Assembly: GCA_018902385.1 (NCBI GenBank)
Contig: JABSSW010000012.1
Location: forward strand, 496,001 to 560,000
Reading direction: 5' to 3'
Length of the DNA: 64,000 nucleotides
DNA from: Physcia stellaris
Lineage: Eukaryota; Ascomycota; Lecanoromycetes; Caliciales; Physciaceae
The translations under genes were made by a program, and so were the position numbers. Positions 56,401 through 64,000 of the stretch are shown in pieces. The stretch's first letter is position 1; each line of letters starts with the position of its first letter. Below the pieces are notes generated by a model. It worked only from the letters and a program-made list of their open reading frames with translations, had not been told where the DNA came from and searched no databases.

Positions 56401-58310
56401 ATGTCGACATCCTCGCTAGAGGCCGGCGATGTGGAGAAGGCACTCCCGGGCGAAAGCGGGGCGAACAGTGGTCCTCATGGCTTACCTGATGGGCCTAATG
56501 ATCGGCGAACGCATTCGCCAGCGGCGCCTGCAGCGAATCGAATTGGAAGAGGCCTCCAAAACTTCGAGAAGCAGTTGATCAAGCTCAACATCGAAGCACG
56601 AGGCATCCAGCGAGTAGAGTCACACGAAAGAGATGCGCTCAATTGGAGAAGCTACGTCTCAATGTTCTGCTTGTGGTTTTCGGTCAATCTCGCCCCTGTC
56701 AACATTACCTTGGGCATGCTCGCCTCGCAGCTATTTGGCTTGAGTTTCAAGGATGCAGCTTTGTGCGCTGTGTTTGGGGCTTTGACAGGGAGTATGGCCG
56801 TTGGATATATTGCCACTTTCGGACCTGTGTCTGGCCACCGCTCGATGGTACATTTCATTCGAGATTCGAGATGTCGTTCAGAGCTTAACGTGCTTTTAGG
56901 TTTTCGCGAGATATACCATGGGCTGGTGGCCAGTCAAGCTCGTGGTGCTATTGAACATTATTGTCCTTCTGGGTTACTCTATGATCGGTTGCGTAGTTGC
57001 AGGCCAGATATTATCGGCCGTATCCAGCAATGGTAGCATGTCGATAGTCGTTGGTTGGTTGACATGCATCGCTCTCGAAATATACAGCTAACGGTCTCAC
57101 GTAGGTATTATCATTACTGCAATCATTACTTGGGTGATTACAACCTTCGGCATCACTTTCTACGGACTTTACGAGCAGTAAGTAGCTTCTAGGCTGTGTT
57201 TCTTGAAGTCTCTGAAGATGATTACAGATACGCATTTATCCCACAGCTCATCGCCATTTCTATTCTCTATGGCGTCTCCGGCTCGAAGTATGACCTTGGG
57301 ACGCCTTCCGAGGGAGATCCTCGAACCGTAGCAGGCAATAGGTAAGTTGCCAGTCGCAGCTTTGCTCTCCCAATTTCCACCCTATCACTCGAAATTTGCC
57401 CTCTCATGTTTAGGTCTCATCCTTCACAACTCGCGGATTAACATGAACTACTGAACAGACTCTCGTTCTTCTCGCTCTGCCTCGCCGCAGCAATAACCTA
57501 TGCCGGTGGCGCCGCCGATTCCTTCGTTTACTATTCGGAACGTACTTCGCGTCCTCTCATTCTCCTGTTCTCAACCCTCGGTCTAACTTGCTCATTCACC
57601 TTCAGCCTCCTTTCTGGCATCGGTCTTGCTTCCGGCATATCAGCCAACGCCTCCTACTACGACGCCTACGGAGTAAGCCAAGGCGCCCTAATAGTCACCG
57701 CCTTGGACGAGCGCCTAGGCGGCTTCGGTCGCTTCCTCGGCGTAATCATCGCACTTGGCATCATTGCCAACGCAGTCTTCCCAACCTACGTCGCGGGCAT
57801 CAATTTCCAGATCCTTGGACGCACGGCGGCGCAAATCCCGAGGTTTATCTGGACGACTGTGGGCATTATCATCTACTTCGTCTGTGCGCTCGCAGGCCGA
57901 AACCACCTCAGTGAGATCTTCACGAACTTTCTAGCTGTGATGGGGTACTGGCTAGCGATTTGGGTCGCCATCACCATTGAAGAGCAAGTCATCTTCAGAC
58001 GGAGCACAGGCTATGATTGGACGGTATGGGACCAGAGCGAGAAATTGCCGTTGGGGATCGCGGCGCTGTTGGCATTCCTGGTGGGCTGGGTGGGCGCTAT
58101 CCTGTGTATGGCGCAAGCGTGGTACATTGGGCCGATTGCGAAGTTGGTGGGGGAAAATGGTGCTGATGTATGTCTTTCCATGCTTTGTGCACTTTTTGGT
58201 CGTGGATCCGCTGACGGTGGTGCTAGATGGGAAATTATGTCGGGTTCTCATGGGCGGCGCTGGTGTATCCTCCGCTGCGATGGCTGGAATTGCGCAAGTT
58301 CGGGCGATGA
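56401..58310 (+). CDS. NCS1-family purine-cytosine permease (Fcy2/FcyB-like)
   Basis: A proton-coupled transporter of cytosine and purines at the plasma membrane. Exons 56401-56847, 56900-57053, 57105-57177, 57228-57341, 57459-58167 and 58227-58310 join in frame to 526 aa, the family's usual length. A hydrophilic N-tail ends in IEARGIQRVESHERDALNW. About twelve membrane segments follow, starting with MFCLWFSVNLAPVNITLGM. Family landmarks are FGPVSGHRSMVFARYTMGW (residues ~141-159), NIIVLLGYSMIGCVVAGQ, ITYAGGAADSFVYYSE and WVAITIEEQVIFRR. The protein ends YPPLRWLELRKFGR. Intron 2 has the unusual donor GTTGGT; the others are standard. Substrate within the cytosine/purine group cannot be told from sequence alone. 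Confidence 0.93.
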
Positions 58311-59239
58311 CAGTGGCTGACTTGATGGCTATGATGAGAAGGACGGGCAACTTGAAAAAGGGAAAGCGACATGGAAGTTTTGAGGACTTTAGCTTGCGTG
58401 GATCGGACTTCCACGACCAGTGTTCCCCTTCCTCCCAGAGTCTCACGCTTGATCCCCCAACTCATCCGTAAAACAAAATTTGAAAGGGAATAACTGGCAA
58501 GCTGTTTCCAATCTCTCGCCAACAAAGCTTCCAAGAGAACAATATATAGAATATCCTTGAGTCATCCTTACCAAAACGTATTTCGTGCAAGATATCCATC
58601 TATGTAAATAACTCCCCACGCCATGCGCCATGCATCCGAATCCGGTTTCCTAGAAACCATCGTTGCGAAAAGTCGGCAAGGATAAGATATAGGACGGACC
58701 CACAAGCCCAGCAGCCAACGACTGATCGCCACATCGAAGCCTCCCGCCCCTTCCCCTTTCCCCGCAACCAGATCAGGGACAAAGTCCAGGAAGGTTTAGG
58801 AAGAGGTCTTTCAGATAGCTGGCGCTGTGGCCCCAAAGTGGATACTATCCCTGGGTACCTGAAATGGCTTCTTGAAGAGCACGGAGGACCCCGACTTTGG
58901 GACGTTTTACTGCGTTTTGATGATAGGGAATGTGAGGAGAAATCCAAGTGAGGTTTGTGGTGTTGGAGGGAATCGGGCGTTTTGTGACTTTTTGGGGGAA
59001 GTGGAGAGGGGGGAGGGGGACGGGGCCGTGTGTATGAGATGGGCGTGAAGGATGCCGATTATGTTAATGGCCGAAGGATGCGTTTGATAGTTGGGGAGTG
59101 GTGGATTTGCTTGGAAGACATTCCCGATCGGTCGACATGTCCTGATAAATAGCAGGGGTATCTTACACATGACCGAATCTTCGATGCGTGCTATCCGGCT
59201 GCACAAAACATCCTGTCGCGGAGTTGTCTAGAACACGAC
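58311..59239. other. spacer permease / 59-kb gene
   Basis: 929 bp between convergent genes. Short frames only, with no recognisable product. Confidence 0.45.
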
Positions 59240-59857
59240 TCAGCCAACAGACCGCGAGCGCGGCGTCTCGGTCGACCTCTGCCGCCAATGCAAAAACCTC
59301 CCAAGCGGATTCCTCCTCTTGCCATCCACAGCATCGGACTTACTCCTCATCGTACTCTCCCCACTCTTCCTCTTCCTCGTCCTCGCTCTCGGAAAATGTT
59401 CCGTAGGCCGATACGCATCGACCACCTCGCCCCTATACACCAGCTGCACCCTCTTCAAATAGAACACATCCCCCTCATCAGTCAAGATGTCTTGAAGCAC
59501 ATTATACCACCCCTTAACCGCGCCCCGGATCCTACAGATCTTGACCTCCTCCTCTCCCTCCTCCCCCTCCCCCAGTGCCAATTTCGCAAGCTCCTCGCAC
59601 ACGGGTTCCAGCTCCGGGACCTGGCGCGCGATGATGGCTTCCACTTTCGAGAGGGGAAGGCAGTCCTCGAGGACGAGGGTGAGGTAAGTAGGGTCCGGGA
59701 CGTGCGCGTGGCCGTGGTCGTGCGCCGCGGCTTCGGAGGCGTAGGACGTGAATTTGGAGGCTAGGAGGGAGGGCTGGTTGGCTTGGAAGTGGGATGCCAT
59801 GATTGATTTGCGGGCGAAGGGGTCTTTGAAGATGAATGGATCTTTGGAGGGCGCCAT
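59240..59857 (-). CDS. conserved-looking hypothetical protein, 205 aa
   Basis: A single exon starting MAPSKDPFIFKDPFARKS. The composition is mixed and protein-like: a His-rich patch (AAHDHGHAHVPD), an acidic helix-prone centre (EELAKLALGEGEEGEEE), then IRGAVKGWYNVLQDILTDE and VFYLKRVQLVYRGEVVDAY. It ends in a basic, Ser/Arg-rich tail. No signal peptide or membrane segment is visible. I do not recognise the family. The ATG was chosen because coding quality begins there; the longer upstream frame is AT-rich and unlikely. Function unknown. Confidence 0.6.
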   Translation of the reverse strand: MAPSKDPFIFKDPFARKSIMASHFQANQPSLLASKFTSYASEAAAHDHGHAHVPDPTYLTLVLEDCLPLSKVEAIIARQVPELEPVCEELAKLALGEGEEGEEEVKICRIRGAVKGWYNVLQDILTDEGDVFYLKRVQLVYRGEVVDAYRPTEHFPRARTRKRKSGESTMRSKSDAVDGKRRNPLGRFLHWRQRSTETPRSRSVG

Positions 59858-60369
59858 GGTCTGGGTTTGGGTCGCGAAGGTGTGAGATGGTTTAATTATT
59901 CGAGTTTGTTTGAACTTGTTGTCGATCGGGGAGTAGGCTAAATTGTTCGCTCGGAGCCTTTTCCACAATATGATGCTGCAGGAGAGGATATTTTGTGGTC
60001 TTAATACCATTGGCGATACTGAGCAGAGTAGTAGCTGGATCTGGAGGGGTATTCGCGGGATCAAACGATCGCATGGAAAACTCTGCAGAATGACGTTAAT
60101 CGATCGGTAAGTTCCATGCGCCAGCCCAATATCAACGTTTACAGTGCAGAATGAAAAATGAAATGGTCAGTGAACAATCAGAACGAAACGGTCAGTTACT
60201 GATCGGTCAATTCTCCAACTTCTTCTTATTGAACAGACTTATGTACAAACAGATACATATCCTTACATCAGCTGATCTCTGAAACGATCATTGCACGTCA
60301 TGGCGCCTCCCTGCGCCAAAACTTACAGATACATGAATGCAAATTATTATGCGCTACCCTTTGCGATTA
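59858..60369. other. spacer upstream of the 59-kb gene
   Basis: 512 bp holding the presumed promoter of the preceding gene and the 3' UTR of the GPI protein gene. Around 60150-60215 the motif GGTCAGT(T/G) recurs (AATGGTCAGT, ACGGTCAGTT, ATCGGTCAAT). The significance is unclear. Confidence 0.4.
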
Positions 60370-61349
60370 TTACAGGACCAATGCCATTATGGTCGCCAAG
60401 GCTGCGATCAATCCTCCAGCAGCCCTGAGATGAGAAGCTCCACCGGTAGCGACAGCAGCAGGTGAGCTGGTAGTGGCCGAGCTCGTCGTTGGGGATGAAG
60501 CGGTGCCCGTCGCACTTGCGATTACATGATTTGTCTTGGTAGTCCTATTCGCGCTCTCCGACTGGAGGGTCTTTGGTACTGTCATAGTCTTGGTTCCCCT
60601 CAAGTGAGTGGAGTTGTGCTGGGGAGCTCCCGTGCTCGCAATGGTCGGGTGAGCTGCTGTCGAACCGGCAAGGTGTGTTGCATTCATACTGAGGGTTGAG
60701 ATGACGACGACGGAAGGAGTCACAGATTGAGTGGTCGCATTGACTGTGGAGACTTGAACTTGGCTGTATGAAATCTGGGAGGCTACCGTCGAAGATGTAG
60801 TCTGAGGGGGAGTCCCGGTGGCTGTGGCGGTATGCGAACTGGTTGAAGTCGTCGTATGCGAACTGGTTGTCGTGGAATGTACAGTTGCGGAGTTGTACGA
60901 GGGGTTGGAGATGCCGAATTGGGTGGAATACTGGTATTGGCCTGTTCCATCCACAATGATCTGTAGGCCATAGTGGGTAACATCGGGCTCCAGAGATGTC
61001 GGTGGCGTCCATACAAATTTACCGGTATTTGGGGTTGATTCAGTAATGCAGGCAATGGGGAGGACGTTCTCGGAAGGACCGCGGAGAAGGACGATTGAGA
61101 CACCGCCAGGTGTTGTAGGCTAGAAAAGGGAGTAGATGTTAGTGTTGAGCCGAAAGAGTCGATTTGGACCGTGGCTCAAAATCATACCTCCCAAGTAATG
61201 GTGAATGGCGTGCCTGCTTGTACTTGTTGAGCTAGGCCCGGAAGACCGATGGGATTGCCGCTGGGATTCCCAATTGGTTGTTGCTTGCAAGTGGTAGCAG
61301 AGACAACGGCCGTCAGGGCTGAGGCAATGAGTGATGTTGAGACGCGCAT
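60370..61349 (-). CDS. Ser/Thr-rich GPI-anchored cell-wall protein with Kre9/Knh1-type N-terminal domain
   Basis: Exons 61349-61188 and 61119-60370 in the reading direction give 303 aa. The signal peptide is MRVSTSLIASALTAVVSA. The mature start CKQQPIGNPSGNPIGLPG leads to AGTPFTITWEPTTPGGVSI, IVLLRGPSENVLPI and GKFVWTPPTSLEPDVTHYG. This is the Ig-like fold of the Kre9/Knh1 N-terminal family (PF10342), where Trp in TITWEP and the LLRG strand are typical. A ~170-residue Ser/Thr-rich, presumably O-mannosylated stalk follows, and the protein ends in a GPI-type hydrophobic segment (GGLIAALATIMALVL). It is likely attached to the membrane or wall glucan. It has the same general destination as the Crh enzyme at 44 kb, but the genes are not adjacent. 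Confidence 0.88.
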
Positions 61350-62721
61350 CTTGGCCGTTTGGGAGAGGAAAATATGCAGTCGGATTATATATTGGTTGAT
61401 ATTCAGTGGAAGTAAAAGGAGCGATAGTAAGCTGAGCCTAGAAGGAGTGTATGCGTTGCTGTAAAGAGCGACTGAAGTGAGATATAGAACAGGACAGCGA
61501 GGAAGAGACGGTGAGCAAGGAGAGGAAAAGAAGCAGGGAGGGAAGTAGTTCAAGTGACACGAAATAAGCAACCCCTGAAGGCGCAGGCCCTCGTGCCGTT
61601 GCCCCCATCTGAAGGGACGGTGATCTGTGGAGAAGCTTGCCAATTGGAGGCTGAACGCCTACCGGATCGGCATTGGAAAAGACCGTCATTGGTGGAAAAG
61701 GAGATGCCGCAATCTTATTCAATCTTATTCGACGCTAGTTGAAGCTTGGCACAGCTGAAACGGGACCCTTTGCCGAGATTGGGCACAAATCCTTCCAGCT
61801 TCTAGACTGTCAGACTTCCTGAGAAGATGTCGCTATCATAGGGATGATGACAGGCTGTCGTCTGGTTCAGAACATGGACGGAGAGTTATTCGAGTTCAGC
61901 TTCAAGGCTGCTGTTAACTTCGAACCCTATCTCATCGAGGATCATTCGAAGCCGCCGAGAGGCTGATATCAAACAGTAGATATCGAAACGAAGAAAGGTA
62001 AAAGAGAGACTGATGACTTTTCAATTACGAGATGACATATGTAGAACCAACCAAGATGGGTTGATGAGAAACATAAGCGAAGAATGATACAAATATAGTG
62101 CTTTCAGCTCCTAGTCGAAACAGTATAACTGATGATATCCTTATGATCTCTCAGTAGCCACTACCTATTGAGCTGATAATCTTGATTTCAAGAGAGGAAA
62201 AGAATCGATAATACTTCACCCGACGAATTCTTCCTTTGGTGACGGCGATGCAGTCCGCGGATGTGGAAAACCTGGGCCGCATCAGTCCCAAATGCCATAC
62301 TGACGATGATCATTCACGGCAGCAAGGTGTATGATGCAGTTAACATGGAAGTCTGTATTATTGAGGATGCCTCTTGTTATCAACCCCGGGATGTTCGGGA
62401 GTATGGTAATGGACGGAGAATAACAGTATTTCAATGTTCAGAGTGACAACTCGAAGCGACGAGTTTAGCGGGGAGATTATCCGGACAGGACACCCCACCA
62501 ACCAAGTCCACCCCTGAAACTCACTTGCTTCTCCGGGACCCACAACATCCACATGCCAGCAGTTATTTCGCTTTCGTATCTGCTTGACAATTATTCCAAA
62601 AGCATCTTACATCATCGATAGCTGATGCTTTCCTCCCGTATGACAGTGTGAGCTGCTGCTCATAGCTCACGAGGCCGCTAGCCTCGATGGATTGCGTACT
62701 ATCACAAAGCATTCCTTCACC
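61350..62721. other. 1.37-kb divergent intergenic region
   Basis: Between the start of the GPI protein gene and the start of the coiled-coil gene. Short frames only. An extra 5' exon of the right-hand gene could lie in the last few hundred bases, but none was identified. Confidence 0.45.
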
Positions 62722-64000
62722 ATGGAGCATTCCGTTCCGTTGTCTGATGAACGTCGCGACATATCGCGAATGGCACGTGAGCCAGTAGTAATAACATCAG
62801 CATCGACAACAAGACGACAAGATGGTCTCAGTCATCAGACCAGACGCCTGCAATTACGCAACGCGGGCTTCGCGAAGGCTCCGCTCCTTCCCTCTCGACG
62901 GATAAGCCCCATGTTCGGTTCCGACCCCTTCACCAAATCCACAAACAACGAGAATTCACCCTCGTCAATTGATAAGAGGACATTATATGGGGAGGATATG
63001 CCGCCCAGTCCCATCAACATACTGCAGGAAATTCACAACTCCACAAAGCGGAAAAGACAGGTCGCACGACCAGGGTTGAGCAATATCTTCCAGGATCATA
63101 CAGCAACAGAATCATCAGGTGGGGCCAGTGGAACGTCCTGGTACAACGAGCAGAGTCACAATTGCTCACCTGTCTCATTCGATACTTCACCAGCCAACAT
63201 GATGAAGTTGCGGGAGGGTTCATTGAATCAGAAGACGCCCCCACCTCTGAGCTCACCCCTGGCAAAGCACGTGAAAAGCCGCAACCTGAATCGACTCAAT
63301 CTTCGATCGACGAGCTTCGAGGCTTCCAAGTACATCGAACACCTCGAGTCCCAATTGACAGCCCTGAATGCTAAACTCGATTCGCTCGTATCTCCCGGCA
63401 CCAACAAAGCACGTGCAGCAAAACTAAGATCGCTCACTGTGGAGACTCGGTCGCTACGTCATGAGTTGGCTGACTGGGAGAAGAATTTTGCTGAACGAGT
63501 AAAAGAGGGTGTCAATGAACGACTAGGGCTGGATGCTGGTTTGAAAGCCCAAGTAGAGGCATTGGAAGATGACGGCGAGATTAAGGATATGAGGATAAAA
63601 GAGCTGGAGTTTGAAGTCGAAACCCTTCGATTAAAAGCCAAAGATAATGAAGCTCTCGAAATTACGAACATCAATCTCGAGAAGCGGATCGATGCTCTTA
63701 CTAGCCTGCTGGTTCAATCTCCAACCAAGCTCGAATTTGGGTCCGCTGCTTCGTCACCAGGCAAAGTAGACCCCCAGAAGAGGACTCCAAGACCAAGGTC
63801 GATGATACCCCGAATACCATCTTCTCCTGGTGGCGTACGGCTTTCCCTTAACGCAGTCAGTGAATCCTCATTTTGGCAAGGCAGGGGTTTGAGATCGAAC
63901 TCAATTATATCGGAGGCGCCAGAGGAGTCTGCAAACTACAACAATGAGCGTAGCCAGGGTTCACCGGGACCGGGGTCAAGCGACCAGCCTCGGACAGCTA
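62722..64000 (+). CDS. coiled-coil protein, 3' partial, function unknown
   Basis: An uninterrupted frame from the ATG of MEHSVPLSDERRDISRM to the right edge (426 codons, no stop). The first ~200 residues are disordered, with SP/TP-type sites (DMPPSPINIL, TPPPLSSPLAK). A long heptad-patterned coiled coil follows (SKYIEHLESQLTALNAKLD, RSLRHELADWEKNFAERVK, RIKELEFEVETLRLKAKDN, LEKRIDALTSLLVQS). A Ser/Pro/Arg-rich segment then contains RPRSMIPRIPSSPGG. The layout suits a spindle-pole, septum or kinetochore scaffold of filamentous fungi, but I cannot name it. The start could be further upstream if another exon exists. Confidence 0.75.
   Translation, partial: MEHSVPLSDERRDISRMAREPVVITSASTTRRQDGLSHQTRRLQLRNAGFAKAPLLPSRRISPMFGSDPFTKSTNNENSPSSIDKRTLYGEDMPPSPINILQEIHNSTKRKRQVARPGLSNIFQDHTATESSGGASGTSWYNEQSHNCSPVSFDTSPANMMKLREGSLNQKTPPPLSSPLAKHVKSRNLNRLNLRSTSFEASKYIEHLESQLTALNAKLDSLVSPGTNKARAAKLRSLTVETRSLRHELADWEKNFAERVKEGVNERLGLDAGLKAQVEALEDDGEIKDMRIKELEFEVETLRLKAKDNEALEITNINLEKRIDALTSLLVQSPTKLEFGSAASSPGKVDPQKRTPRPRSMIPRIPSSPGGVRLSLNAVSESSFWQGRGLRSNSIISEAPEESANYNNERSQGSPGPGSSDQPRTA

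Noticed and set aside
1-64000. Transposons, retroelement or virus-like fossils, CRISPR arrays, biosynthetic gene cluster
   Set aside because: No transposase, reverse transcriptase, capsid or integrase motifs, no long terminal repeats, no regularly spaced repeats, and no PKS, NRPS or terpene synthase genes were found on either strand.

Overview
The window is nuclear DNA of a filamentous ascomycete (Pezizomycotina). Genes are 1-3 kb, on both strands, with short introns (mostly 45-110 nt, GT...AG) that often show a CTAAC/CTGAC-like branch site. The protein set is typical of these fungi: two Zn2Cys6 regulators, a Crh-type cell-wall enzyme, TinC, a NUP85 homologue, an NCS1 permease and a Kre9/Knh1-like GPI protein. 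The class (Dothideomycetes, Leotiomycetes, Lecanoromycetes) cannot be fixed from the sequence. No virus-like element, transposon, CRISPR array, rRNA or convincing tRNA was seen.

Layout. 1-12 kb: a Rho-GEF running in from the left edge, ribosomal protein S19, an aldo-keto reductase (-), a PMP3-type proteolipid (-) and a Tom6-like mitochondrial protein (+). The proteolipid and Tom6-like genes are small two-exon genes that are easy to miss. 12-27 kb: two Zn2Cys6 transcription factors (-), then NUP85 (-) head-to-head with tinC (+). 27-31 kb: gene-poor, with one small Cys-rich protein. 31-36.4 kb: Ran GTPase, a protein with an internal ubiquitin domain, and vacuolar-type alkaline phosphatase, all on +. 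36.4-43 kb: a gene-poor stretch holding three small minus-strand proteins that begin Met-Cys and share a Cys/His pattern. One of the three is split over several frames. 43-53.5 kb: a Crh-like GH16 enzyme and three Myb/SANT-like proteins separated by long empty spacers. 54-64 kb: an NDUFAF3-like complex I assembly factor, an NCS1 purine-cytosine permease, an unknown 205-aa protein, a Kre9/Knh1-like GPI protein, and a coiled-coil protein running off the right edge.

Most genes are unrelated housekeeping loci and I see no metabolic cluster. The points that stand out are: (1) the MC...C-x-H small-protein family at 38-42.6 kb; (2) two adjacent SANT paralogues sharing an intron position; (3) a ~95-bp tandem duplication across an exon-intron boundary in the second Zn2Cys6 gene; (4) a ubiquitin moiety with intact RGG embedded in a longer protein; and (5) apparent one-base frame breaks in homopolymers in NUP85 and the 38-kb gene, which may reflect sequence quality. 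Exon coordinates were derived by hand from splice signals and reading-frame continuity.
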